Positions 10,905-18,860 of a DNA stretch of 64,000 nucleotides are shown in pieces. This DNA comes from Methylobacterium haplocladii (lineage in GTDB: Bacteria; Pseudomonadota; Alphaproteobacteria; Rhizobiales; Beijerinckiaceae). The position numbers were made by a program, and so were the translations under genes. The stretch lies in the NCBI RefSeq assembly GCF_007992175.1, contig NZ_BJZT01000011.1, positions 38,989-102,988 of the forward strand, read 5' to 3'. The notes below the pieces were generated by a model that had not been told where the DNA came from, did no database searches, and worked only from the letters and a program-made list of their open reading frames with translations. The number at the start of each line of letters is the position of its first letter. Position 1 is the stretch's first letter.

Positions 10905-11656
10905 GATGTCGCGTCCCGGGCCTTGGCCAGCGCGCCATAGAGGCTGCTCGCCCCGAGCCGCATCGTCTTGGCTGTCGCCCAGTCCGGGCCCATGATCCGG
11001 TCGGCCAAGCTCAGATAGACGGCCGCGTCGGCGACGGTCTTGAGCCCGCCCGAGACCTTCAGCCCACCGCCGCCATGCGTGGAGATCGCCCGCAGCATCA
11101 CCTCGGCCGCTTCCGGCGTCGCCGAGACCGCGCTCTTGCCGGTGGACGTCTTGATGAAGTCCGCGCCGGCTTCGAGCGCGATCCGGCTCGCCTCGGCGAT
11201 GCGATCGGGCGAGGGGAGCTCCCCCGTCTCGAGGATCACCTTGAGCAGCCGGCCACCGTCGCAGACCTCGCGGACCGCCGTCACCATGTCCCGCGCCAGC
11301 TCGCTCTCGCCGCGCAGCAGCGCGCGATAGGGCAGCACTAGGTCGATCTCCTGCGCCCCGTCGCGCACGGCTTCGACGGTGTCGTCGACGGCCCGCTCGA
11401 CATCCTCGCCGCCCGCCGGGAAGTTGATCACGGTCGCCACCGCGATCGGATCCCCGTGCAGCCCGCGCAGGCATTGCCCCACGAACTGCGGCCAGACGCA
11501 GACGGCCGCGACGCCCCCCTCGCGCGCCGTCCGGCACAGGACATCGATGGCGCTGGCACCGCAGGCATCGGCGAGGTCGGTGAGATCGAGGAGCGGGATC
11601 GCGCGGCGGGCGATGATTGCGGCGGCATCCGCGAATGGGGTCTGGCTGGCTGTCAT
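10901..11656 (-). CDS. deoC: Deoxyribose-phosphate aldolase
   Basis: A 251-residue class I aldolase that cleaves 2-deoxyribose 5-phosphate into glyceraldehyde 3-phosphate and acetaldehyde. It shows CVWPQFVGQC at the N-terminal barrel, TVINFPAGGE, DGAQEIDLVLPY, LLKVILETG and GADFIKTSTGKS, in which the Schiff-base lysine lies. KVSGGLKTV follows. The ATG at 11656 overlaps the punA stop (ATGA, 11653-11656), and its own TGA overlaps the deoA GTG. No deoB is present here to convert deoxyribose 1-phosphate to the 5-phosphate, so that step must be encoded elsewhere. Confidence 0.95.
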   Translation of the reverse strand: MTASQTPFADAAAIIARRAIPLLDLTDLADACGASAIDVLCRTAREGGVAAVCVWPQFVGQCLRGLHGDPIAVATVINFPAGGEDVERAVDDTVEAVRDGAQEIDLVLPYRALLRGESELARDMVTAVREVCDGGRLLKVILETGELPSPDRIAEASRIALEAGADFIKTSTGKSAVSATPEAAEVMLRAISTHGGGGLKVSGGLKTVADAAVYLSLADRIMGPDWATAKTMRLGASSLYGALAKARDATS

Positions 11657-12477
11657 GTTCCGATCGGCGATGAGGGCAGCGGCAGGCGCGCCACGAAAGC
11701 GGTAGTCAGGCGGGCGAGGTCGGCGGAAGCTCGGGCGGCGACCGATTTGGTCTCGGCATGGTGCGGATCGCCGCCACCGATGCCGGCCGCGCGGTTGGTG
11801 GCCACCGAGAGCGCGGCGACCCTCAGCCCGAGGAAGCGGGCCAGGATCGTCTCCGGCACCGTCGACATCCCGACGAGATCCGCGCCGAGCCGCCCGGCCA
11901 TCCGCACCTCCGCCGGCGTCTCGAAGCTCGGCCCCGAGAACCAGGCATAGACGCCCTCGTACAGCGGCACACCGGCGTCTGCAGCCGCTGCGTGGAGCAG
12001 AGCGCGCAGCCCCGGGTCGTAGGCATCGGTCATCGGCACGAAGCGGGCGTCGCTCGGCTCGCCGAGCAGCGGGTTGAGGCCCGAGAGATTGATGTGGTCG
12101 CTGAGCGCCACGAGGCTGCCCGGCCCCGCCTCCGGCATCAGCGAGCCCGACGCGTTCGTGAGCAACACAGCCCCGGCGCCGAGCTCCTTCGCCACCGTCA
12201 GCGGCACCCGCATCGCGGCGGCGTCGCCCGTCTCGTAGGCGTGCACGCGGCCCTCGAAGACCAGGACCGGTCGTCCCGCGAGGCATCCGCCATGCAGCGT
12301 GCCGCCATGCCCGCTGACGCCGATAGCCGGAAAGCCGGGAATGTCGGCATAGGCCAGCCCGACCCGTTCATCGAGCGAAGCGGCCAGACCGCCGAGGCCG
12401 GTGCCGGTGACGATGGCGCAGGCATAGGGGCCACCGAAGCCCACCTCGCGCAGCCGCGTGCTTGCCGCCCCGGTCAC
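11653..12477 (-). CDS. punA: Purine nucleoside phosphorylase (class II, trimeric type)
   Basis: A 274-residue enzyme that phosphorolyses purine (deoxy)nucleosides in the cytoplasm. Diagnostic segments are CAIVTGTGLGGLA (phosphate loop), GVSGHGGTLHGG, VFEGRVHAYETGD (the GRxHxYEG-like motif), LLTNASGSL and FSGPSFETPAEVRM, and the VGMSTVPETI base-binding stretch. The GTG at 12477 gives VTGAASTRLREVG and overlaps the cdd stop by 4 nt. The ATGA at its end overlaps deoC. It is the second gene of the salvage operon. Confidence 0.93.
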   Translation of the reverse strand: MTGAASTRLREVGFGGPYACAIVTGTGLGGLAASLDERVGLAYADIPGFPAIGVSGHGGTLHGGCLAGRPVLVFEGRVHAYETGDAAAMRVPLTVAKELGAGAVLLTNASGSLMPEAGPGSLVALSDHINLSGLNPLLGEPSDARFVPMTDAYDPGLRALLHAAAADAGVPLYEGVYAWFSGPSFETPAEVRMAGRLGADLVGMSTVPETILARFLGLRVAALSVATNRAAGIGGGDPHHAETKSVAARASADLARLTTAFVARLPLPSSPIGT

Positions 12478-12914
12478 AACAGGTTCTCGGGGCCGAAGGA
12501 GGCGGGCAGCAGGGCTTCGATGGTGAAGCGCGCGCGCAGGCCGTGCGGATCGGCCACGAGCACGGGCGTGTCGCGCGCCGCAAACTCGCGGATGCGCTGG
12601 CGGCAGGCGCCGCAGGGCGTCACCGGGGCCGGGCCGTCGCCGAGGACGAGGATCGCTGCGATGCGCCTTCCGCCGGCCGCGATCATCGCCGCGATGGCGG
12701 CCGCCTCGGCACAGGTGCCGACGGGGTAGGCCGCGTTCTCGACGTTGCAGCCGGCATGGACGCGGCCCGCCTCGTCGACCAGCGCCGCCCCGACCTGGAA
12801 GCGCGAATAGGGCGCGTAGGCGCGTGCGCGGACCGCGCGGGCCGCGTCGAACAGGGCCTCGAACATGGGGTGATCCGGCGCGGGATCGGAGGCCGGCGGG
12901 ACCGGTGCGTGCAT
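12474..12914 (-). CDS. cdd: Cytidine deaminase
   Basis: A 146-residue homotetrameric zinc enzyme that converts cytidine and deoxycytidine to uridine forms. The catalytic motifs are GCNVENAAYPVGTCAEAAAI, holding the zinc-ligand Cys and catalytic Glu, and VTPCGACRQRIREF with the paired zinc cysteines. The N-terminal YAPYSRFQVGAAL is the usual substrate-binding region. It is the first gene of the operon. The ATG at 12914 is chosen, and the in-frame ATG at 12866 (MFEALFDAAR) is a possible shorter start. Its stop overlaps the punA start. Confidence 0.93.
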   Translation of the reverse strand: MHAPVPPASDPAPDHPMFEALFDAARAVRARAYAPYSRFQVGAALVDEAGRVHAGCNVENAAYPVGTCAEAAAIAAMIAAGGRRIAAILVLGDGPAPVTPCGACRQRIREFAARDTPVLVADPHGLRARFTIEALLPASFGPENLL

Positions 12915-13006
12915 GGCCGATCATAGGCCCGAGCGGCCCGCTTCTGTCGAGAGGTCGCGTATCGGTCGACAAGCGCGGCGTGCCGGCGCTATCAGGCGAT
13001 GATCAG

Positions 13007-13052
13007 GAGCATTTTCGAGCGGAGCCGCTTCCGGTTCGCGTGACGAAAGTGC
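13007..13052. repeat. Candidate dispersed palindrome
   Basis: GCATTTTCG at about 13009 pairs with CGAAAGTGC at about 13044 with one mismatch. The intervening GCTTCCGGTTCGCGTGA resembles an intergenic palindrome common in Methylobacterium and relatives. There is a single copy here and the assignment is by eye. Confidence 0.35.
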
Positions 13053-13125
13053 GGCCGACGGACGAGATGGAGCCGCTTTCGTGGATCGCAGATCGCGAAG
13101 ACGGCTCCCGGCAGGAGGGGAAGGG

Positions 13126-13350
13126 ATGCTCGGTCGCTACGAACGCACACCACAGGGCGGCGAGGCGAAGGTCGAGTACGGCGACGGCACCATGCGCGTG
13201 GTCAAACCCGGCACCTTCGTGCGCTGCGCCGTCACCGGCGAAACGATCGGGCTCGATGCCCTGCGCTACTGGAGCGTCGCGCGTCAGGAAGCCTACGCCA
13301 CGCCGGAGGCGGCGATGTCGCGCCTCAAGGCGATCGGGTACGCCCCCTGA
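13126..13350 (+). CDS. DUF2093 family small protein
   Basis: A 74-residue conserved alphaproteobacterial protein of unknown function. GGAGGGG lies close before the ATG at 13126. The family pattern is clear: KVEYGDGTMRVVKPG, TFVRCAVTGETIGLDALRYWSV and RQEAYATPEAAM. A single Cys and no signal peptide or membrane span suggest a cytosolic protein. It is alone, convergent with lpxK. Confidence 0.85.
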   Translation: MLGRYERTPQGGEAKVEYGDGTMRVVKPGTFVRCAVTGETIGLDALRYWSVARQEAYATPEAAMSRLKAIGYAP

Positions 13351-13451
13351 CCGGATCGCCGGTCGCCATTCCGGCGTTCGCCTGCGGTGCCCCGGAACGA
13401 GCAAAAAGGGTACGGATGCGCCCGAATGGTCGCCGCTGCGGCGTCGGCCTG

Positions 13452-14429
13452 TCAGCGGAGCGACCGGGCTAGCTGCGCCCGCAGCGGCGCTTCATCCTCG
13501 AAGGCCAGTTCGACCCTCAGCACCGTTACCACCCCCTGAAAAGCCGCCGGCAACCGTACGGCATCCTTCTCCGTGGTGACGAGAACCGCCCCCAGCCGTA
13601 GCGCCGTTTCCGCCAGACCCGCCAGCTCCCGCTCCGAAAACCGATGATGGTCCGGGAAGGCTCGCGTCGCCGCGAGCCGCGCCCCGCAACGCCGCACCGT
13701 CTCGAAGAACTTCTCGGGCCTCCCGATCCCTGCGAAGGCGACCACCGCCCGTCCGTCGAGATCGCCGCCGGCCTGCGGTACGAGCCGTCCGCGATAGACC
13801 GGCAGATCGCGTCGCAGCGCTTCCCGCGCCAATGCCTCGCCGGGCGCGCCTTCGCCGATCAGCACGACCCCGCCGACATGCGGCCATTGCCGCTCGAGGG
13901 GCACGCGCAGGGGGCCGGCCGGAAAGGTCATACCGTTGCCGATGCCGGCGCCGGCATCGACCGCTGCCAGCGAAAGCGTCTTGGTTAGGCTCGGGTTCTG
14001 CAGTCCATCGTCCATCACGATGACGTCGGCGCCCTGCGCGACACAGAGCCGAGCGCCGGCGGGACGATCGTGCGCGACCACCGTCGCCGCGACCCGCGCC
14101 AGCAATAGCGGCTCGTCGCCGATGCGTTCTGAGCCATGCCGCTCCGGCTCGACGACGAGCGGCCCGCGTTCCCGGCCGCCATAGCCGCGCGTGAGGAAAG
14201 CCGGCCGCGCACCGGCCTGCCGCAGCATTGCGGCGATGCGGATCGCAGTGGGCGTCTTGCCGGCCCCGCCGAGGGTGAGGTTGCCGATGCAGAGTACCGG
14301 GCAGGCGGCGCGCTCGCCCGGCGCGTCCATGCGCTTGGCGGTCAGGCGCCCATAGGCTGCGCCGACCGGCCCGAGGGCTCGCGCCAGGGGATGCGCGGGC
14401 GAGCCGGACCAGAAGCCGGGCGGCCGCAT
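13452..14429 (-). CDS. lpxK: Tetraacyldisaccharide 4'-kinase
   Basis: A 325-residue inner-membrane-associated kinase that phosphorylates the 4' position of the lipid A disaccharide. The P-loop GNLTLGGAGKTPTAIRI is preceded by the N-terminal RALGPVGAAYGRLTAKRM. VIVMDDGLQNPSL is the catalytic DDGxQ segment, and later FAGIGRPEKFFETVRRCG and FPDHHRFSERELA are family hallmarks. Its ATG directly follows the waaA stop codon with no gap. It is the last gene of the DUF374-waaA-lpxK operon for the lipid A-Kdo core. Confidence 0.95.
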   Translation of the reverse strand: MRPPGFWSGSPAHPLARALGPVGAAYGRLTAKRMDAPGERAACPVLCIGNLTLGGAGKTPTAIRIAAMLRQAGARPAFLTRGYGGRERGPLVVEPERHGSERIGDEPLLLARVAATVVAHDRPAGARLCVAQGADVIVMDDGLQNPSLTKTLSLAAVDAGAGIGNGMTFPAGPLRVPLERQWPHVGGVVLIGEGAPGEALAREALRRDLPVYRGRLVPQAGGDLDGRAVVAFAGIGRPEKFFETVRRCGARLAATRAFPDHHRFSERELAGLAETALRLGAVLVTTEKDAVRLPAAFQGVVTVLRVELAFEDEAPLRAQLARSLR

Positions 14430-15734
14430 TCAGGCCAGCGACCGGGCGGCGAGCGTCAACTGCGCGACGAAGGGGTCGAGCACGGCGAGCGTGCGCGCGA
14501 CGGCGCCCTCGAACGGCTTCAGAGCTGCGTGGCCGCGCTCGGCCATGGCGTCGATGCGGCGATGGTCTGCCAGCAGGTCACCCACGGCGGCAGCGAGGTC
14601 GCGGGCGTCGGTCACGGTCAGCGCACCGCCCGCGGCATCCAGGGCGCGGTACGGCTCCAAAAAGTTGCCGACATGCGGGCCGTGCAGCACCGCCGTATCG
14701 AGCCGCACCGGCTCGATCGGGTTCTGGCCGCCATGGGGCACGAGTGAACCGCCGAGGAAGACCAGCCGGCTCACGCGATAGAACAGGCCGAGCTCGCCCA
14801 GCGTGTCGGCGACGTAGAGATCGACGCCGGCATGCGGACGGCCGTTCATGGCGCGGCGGCTGGTGCGCAGACCCGCGGCGGCAGCGGAGGCGGCGACGTC
14901 CTCGCCCCGGCGCGGATGTCGCGGCACGATCACGGTGAGGAGGTTCGGCAGCCTGTCCTTCAGGAGGGCATGAGCCTCGGCAATCACCTCGTCCTCGCCG
15001 GGATGCGTGCTGGCCGCAACCCAGACCGGCCGGTCGCCGATCATGTCGCCGAGATAGGCGAGTTGCTGCGCGTCGGCCGGCGGCACGGCCGAATCGTATT
15101 TGAGGTTGCCGACCACCTTCACCCGCGGCGCGCCGAGGCGGGCATAGCGCTCGGCATCGGCTTTGGTCTGGACGAGGCAGATCGAGATCCGCGAGAGCAG
15201 GGCCTCGGCGGTGCGCGGCGAGCGCGCCCAACCCTTGAACGAGCGCTCGGACATCCGGCCGTTGACGAGGATCAGCGGTATCGCGCGCCGGTGCAGCGAG
15301 ATCACGGTGTTGGGCCAGATCTCGGATTCGGCGACGAGCGCCAAGTCCGGCTGCCAATGGTCGAGGAAGCGCTCGATCCAGCGCGGCGCATCGAGCGGCA
15401 TGTACTGGTGGACCGCGCCCGCCGGCAGACGGGTGCTGAGCAGCTCGGCGGCGCTCTTGGTTCCCGTGGTTACGAGCACGGAAAAACCGCGTGCGATCAT
15501 GCCGGAGACCAGCCCGATCAGCGAGAGCGACTCGCCGATGCTGGCGCCGTGCATCCAAACGAGCTTGCCCGTCGGCCGCGCCCGGCCCGGCCGCCCGCGC
15601 CGCTCGGGCAGGCGGCCGGGATCCTCCTTGCCGCGATGCGAGCGCCAGGCGAGCAGGCCGGCGATGGCGGGCTCGCCGAGATAGAGGCCGGCCCGGTAGG
15701 CCTTCAGCACAAGGGGAAGCGCCGGAACCCTCAT
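14430..15734 (-). CDS. waaA: 3-deoxy-D-manno-octulosonic acid (Kdo) transferase
   Basis: A 434-residue GT30 glycosyltransferase that transfers Kdo from CMP-Kdo to lipid IVA at the inner membrane. Features are the N-terminal membrane anchor, KLVWMHGASIGESLS, which contains the catalytic Glu, YMPLDAPRWIERFL, LVAESEIWPNTV, NGRMSERSFKGW, VKVVGNLKYDS, ASTHPGEDEVI, the basic VIVPRHPRRGEDV and GGQNPIEPVRL. The start ATG at 15734 overlaps the upstream acyltransferase stop (ATGA). lpxK follows immediately. The longer frame upstream is a shadow of the acyltransferase. Confidence 0.96.
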   Translation of the reverse strand: MRVPALPLVLKAYRAGLYLGEPAIAGLLAWRSHRGKEDPGRLPERRGRPGRARPTGKLVWMHGASIGESLSLIGLVSGMIARGFSVLVTTGTKSAAELLSTRLPAGAVHQYMPLDAPRWIERFLDHWQPDLALVAESEIWPNTVISLHRRAIPLILVNGRMSERSFKGWARSPRTAEALLSRISICLVQTKADAERYARLGAPRVKVVGNLKYDSAVPPADAQQLAYLGDMIGDRPVWVAASTHPGEDEVIAEAHALLKDRLPNLLTVIVPRHPRRGEDVAASAAAAGLRTSRRAMNGRPHAGVDLYVADTLGELGLFYRVSRLVFLGGSLVPHGGQNPIEPVRLDTAVLHGPHVGNFLEPYRALDAAGGALTVTDARDLAAAVGDLLADHRRIDAMAERGHAALKPFEGAVARTLAVLDPFVAQLTLAARSLA

Positions 15735-16453
15735 GCCGGATTTCCCACCCGATCCGCGCGCCCGACCAGTGTGTAGGCGTGGTCGTGCACGCGGTTCAGC
15801 TCGGTCTGGACGCGGGCACGCAGGCTGTCGACGAGCTCCGGCTCGACCTCGCGCGGCACGACGATCGGCTCGCCGAACACCATCGCGCCCCGGCCGAAAG
15901 GCAGGCCGAGGCAGGCGCGGTCCCAGCTCTTGAAGCGGATGTGCCGGCTCGTCACCACCGCGACGGGCAGGATCGGGCGGCCGGAGAAGCGCGCGAGCAT
16001 GATGATGCCGGCGTCGCAGATCCGCGAGACCTTCGGCACGTCGGCGGAAAAGCAGACGGTCTCGCCGTTCTTGAGCGCGCGCACCATGGCGCGCAGGCCC
16101 TCGGCGCCGCCCTTCGCCTTGGCGTCCCGCACCGCGCGGCCGCGGGCGCCGGAGGCGCGCATCACGCGCACGCCCATGCGTTCGAGGGCATAGGTGTTGA
16201 TGTTGCCGTCGGGCGACTTCGAGATGATGGTGGAGATGCGGTCGTGCGGTCGCTTCATGAACGAGATCATCATGTGCTGGCCGTGCCACATCGCGGCGAT
16301 GCAGGGACCGGTCGCGTCGAGCAGAGCGTCCGGTTCGGCCGGCACGGCAACGAAACGGTTGGTGCGGCGGACGAGGTTCAGATAGCCGTAGGCGGCGAGG
16401 CCGAGCCCCTTCTGCACGAACGGCGTGCGGCCGATGGTCTTGATGAGGCCCAT
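15731..16453 (-). CDS. DUF374 / lysophospholipid acyltransferase family protein
   Basis: About 240 residues. ATG 16453 gives MGLIKTIGRTPFVQKGLG. AAMWHGQHMMISFMK holds a conserved His in the position of the acyltransferase HX4D-type motif, and ISKSPDGNINTYALERMG is typical of the DUF374 family seen next to waaA in alphaproteobacteria. NGETVCFSADVPK replaces the more usual TPDGPxGP stretch. The product is probably an inner-membrane-associated acyltransferase acting on lipid A-Kdo, and the substrate is inferred from the operon waaA-lpxK. It overlaps waaA by 4 nt. Confidence 0.8.
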   Translation of the reverse strand: MGLIKTIGRTPFVQKGLGLAAYGYLNLVRRTNRFVAVPAEPDALLDATGPCIAAMWHGQHMMISFMKRPHDRISTIISKSPDGNINTYALERMGVRVMRASGARGRAVRDAKAKGGAEGLRAMVRALKNGETVCFSADVPKVSRICDAGIIMLARFSGRPILPVAVVTSRHIRFKSWDRACLGLPFGRGAMVFGEPIVVPREVEPELVDSLRARVQTELNRVHDHAYTLVGRADRVGNPA

Positions 16454-16724
16454 GTGCCGGGGGCGGTCTCCCGCTTTTCGTAGAGGCGTTTCTCGCGAAA
16501 AGCCGGAGCTCGCCGGCTGTCCTGCAGCGTGAGGACGCGACCGCCACGGCAATGACGCGACAGGGGATCGCGGCGGGCTGCGGTTCTGTAACCCCAGTTA
16601 AGATTGCCGCGCAACCATCGCGCCCGAGAAACGCGCCTCGGAGGCCGCGGCGGTTGACCTCGGCCGCCGCTGCCGCACATGCGGGGCTGCCTCCCGCTCA
16701 ACGCCGCGGCCAGACCTCACCCCG

Positions 16725-17621
16725 ATGTTCCGTCTCGCCCACATCACCGATCCGCATGTCGGACCGCTGCCTCGGCCAAAGCTGCGCCAGCTCCTGAGCA
16801 AGCGCGCCACCGGCTACGTCAATTGGCGCCGCGGCCGCGGCCGGCATCACGACATGGACCTGCTGGCGGCGCTGGTCGCCGACCTGCACCTGCAGGGCAG
16901 CGACCACATCGCCTGCACGGGCGACCTCTGCAACATCGGCCTGCCGGACGAGTGGGAGACCTCGCGGATCTTCCTGGAGGCCCTCGGCGCGGCCGACCGG
17001 GTCAGCTTGGTGCCGGGCAACCACGACGCCTATGTGCGGGGCTCCCTCGAAGGCCTGCTCGCCGCGTGTGGTGGCTGGACGGGGGACGACAACGGCTTGG
17101 CCGGGGTGTTTCCGTACCTCCGCCGCCGTGGTCCGCTAGCGCTCGTCGGCCTGTCCTCGGCGATCCCGACCAAACCGTTCGCGGCCACCGGGAGGGTCGG
17201 GCTGCCCCAGATCGCGGCGACGGAGCGCCTGCTGCGCGATCTCGCTGCGGAACCCGAGCCACCCTTCCGGGTCGTGATGATCCATCATCCGCCCCATCCC
17301 GGCGGTGCGCGCTCGGGGCGTGAGTTGAAGGATGCGGCGGCCTTTACGGCAATGATCGCCCGCACCGGCGCGGATCTGATCCTGCACGGTCACAATCACG
17401 TGGGCAGCGTCGCCTTCGTCGAGGGACCGAGCGGTGCGATCCCCATCGTCGGAGCGCCCTCGGCTTCGGCCCAGAGCATCCGCGAGAACCATCGCGCCGC
17501 GTACTACCTTTTCGATATCGCCCGCGAGGGCAGCCGCTTCGCGATCACGGCGACGGAGCGCGGTCTGACCGAGGAGGGCACCATCGGCGCTCTCGGAACC
17601 CTCGTGCTGACGCGGTCCTGA
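16725..17621 (+). CDS. Calcineurin-like metallophosphoesterase
   Basis: 298 residues with the dimetal motifs in order: LAHITDPHVGP (DxH), HIACTGDLCN (GDx), LVPGNHDAYV (GNHD), VVMIHHPPHPGG and LILHGHNHVGS (GHxH). All metal ligands are present, so it should be an active phosphoesterase. The length and arrangement are like cytosolic cAMP-phosphodiesterase-type or generic phosphohydrolases. The substrate is unknown. It is divergent from the lipid A operon, with a 271-bp gap between. Confidence 0.85.
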   Translation: MFRLAHITDPHVGPLPRPKLRQLLSKRATGYVNWRRGRGRHHDMDLLAALVADLHLQGSDHIACTGDLCNIGLPDEWETSRIFLEALGAADRVSLVPGNHDAYVRGSLEGLLAACGGWTGDDNGLAGVFPYLRRRGPLALVGLSSAIPTKPFAATGRVGLPQIAATERLLRDLAAEPEPPFRVVMIHHPPHPGGARSGRELKDAAAFTAMIARTGADLILHGHNHVGSVAFVEGPSGAIPIVGAPSASAQSIRENHRAAYYLFDIAREGSRFAITATERGLTEEGTIGALGTLVLTRS

Positions 17622-17627
17622 CGGCAT

Positions 17628-17659
17628 GGAAAAGGCGCGGATCCCGAGACCCCGCGCCT
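17628..17659 (-). terminator. Bidirectional stem-loop between convergent genes
   Basis: AGGCGCGG (17633-17640) pairs with CCGCGCCT (17652-17659). Read on the minus strand the stem is followed by TTTTCC, so it is a good terminator for the small gene at 17685-17855. It also lies 10 nt after the metallophosphoesterase stop. Confidence 0.65.
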
Positions 17660-17684
17660 GAACCGTCGATCGGAAATGGCTCGC

Positions 17685-17855
17685 TCAGCCGAACCGGGAC
17701 AGAGAGCCCGTGCGGATCGCCTGCTGACGGGCTGCGATGCTGGCTTCGTAGCGCTCCGCCTGCAGGCGGGTGAGACCGGCGACCAAAGCCATGGTGCCGC
17801 GATAGACCGTGTAGGTGCCGTCCTGCGTGGGCTTCACGCGAATCGCTTCCTGCAT
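17685..17855 (-). CDS. Small protein of 56 residues, unknown function
   Basis: Starts MQEAIRVKPTQDGTYTVYRG and ends TGSLSRFG. AGGGAG lies 8 nt before the ATG, and a hairpin plus T run lies right after the stop. This is a complete small transcription unit. The middle (LTRLQAERYEASIAARQQAI) should form an amphipathic helix after an N-terminal beta-like part. No signal peptide or membrane span is seen. No family is recognised. Confidence 0.65.
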   Translation of the reverse strand: MQEAIRVKPTQDGTYTVYRGTMALVAGLTRLQAERYEASIAARQQAIRTGSLSRFG

Positions 17856-18422
17856 GATTTTGGCTCCCTGCCCCCAGGGTTATGGTTGTTCGATGCGGTC
17901 GGATGATCTCATGTTAACCAGCGTTCACCCCTCGGCAAGGGTCGGATACCAGACAGACGCCGACATTCGTCGCTGCGTTGCGGGAGGTCTCTCAGAGCGG
18001 TCGAGGCGGCTGGTCGTCGTAGCAACCTCATTCGCCACAGGCGGATCGGACGGTGTCATTTCCTCGCGCTACGTAAGTATCGGGCCTGGCGCGCAGATCT
18101 CGCGGCTGTCCCAATTCCTGGGCGCGCGCGCTCCGGCGTCCGACGGCTGACCGGACGGGTTGTGCCGTGCAGCGAATGGCGTTGGGGGAAATCCGCCGAT
18201 GCGACCGCGAATTGGCGCCTTTCGAGGACGTTTCGGTGTTTGCGTTCGCACGACCGATTCGCGGCGATCCCGCCGGCATACCGGAGGCCAAACCATCGTT
18301 GCCGAAGACCGTCTGACGGAAATCAGATTTCGGTGGCGTCGGCCCGCTTCCATCGCTGATGACAGGAGGCATCAAGACTTCGGTGGGAGCCTGACGACAT
18401 TGCGGAGGCACATCGAAAGTCC
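17856..18422. other. 567-bp gap before the PilZ gene
   Basis: Short ORFs on both strands here are Arg/Ser/Pro-rich shadows without ribosome sites. The left part should hold the promoter of the small minus-strand gene, and the right part that of the PilZ gene. I see no RNA gene and no strong repeat. Confidence 0.45.
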
Positions 18423-18860
18423 ATGCCGGGAGAGGCGCTCATCAGGTCTCTCGGGACGCCCGGCGAACCCGGGACCGGCACGCCGACGGGTGCCGATGCC
18501 GCCCTGCTCGAACGGCGCAGCGAGCCGCGCACCCCGACGAACTGGATCGCCATGATCCTGCTCTCCGACGGCACCGAGATTCCCTGCACGGTGAAGGACG
18601 TTTCGAAGACCGGCGCCCGGCTGGGCCTGCCGGATACGGTCGCGCTGACCGAAGACTTCTCGCTGAAGGTGCTCGGCTACGCCTTCCTTCTTCGCGTGAA
18701 GCTGGTCTGGCGCAGCGGACATTGCGCAGGCGTACGGATCGAGCGCTTCGGCAAGGCTCCCCCGCCGGCTCCCGCGTCCGAGGATACGAAAGCGCCGGTC
18801 AAAACGGTCGAGCGCTACACCGCGCTCGGATGCCGTCGGAGCCGGTTCTCCAAGCTTTGA
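18423..18860 (+). CDS. PilZ domain protein
   Basis: 145 residues. The c-di-GMP-binding pattern is visible as LLERRSEPRTPTNWIAM (RxxxR) followed about 25 residues later by KDVSKTGARLGLP (the D/NxSxxG motif). LLRVKLVWRSGHCAGVRIERF is the closing beta strand pair. The N-terminal 28 residues and C-terminal 35 residues are disordered-looking. It is a likely cytosolic c-di-GMP receptor. The target is unknown. It is convergent with the DUF882 gene with no gap: its stop at 18858-18860 abuts the other stop. Confidence 0.8.
   Translation: MPGEALIRSLGTPGEPGTGTPTGADAALLERRSEPRTPTNWIAMILLSDGTEIPCTVKDVSKTGARLGLPDTVALTEDFSLKVLGYAFLLRVKLVWRSGHCAGVRIERFGKAPPPAPASEDTKAPVKTVERYTALGCRRSRFSKL

Noticed and set aside
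9591..11537. A single 648-residue fused deoC-deoA protein
   Set aside because: Only the last 437 codons in this frame are DeoA. The first part is antisense-like noise over deoC, which is encoded in another frame with its own stop overlapping the deoA GTG.
16470..16510. TTTCTCGCGAAAAG near the acyltransferase start as a third copy of the 9.5 kb repeat
   Set aside because: Only the short palindromic core matches; the second palindrome is absent.
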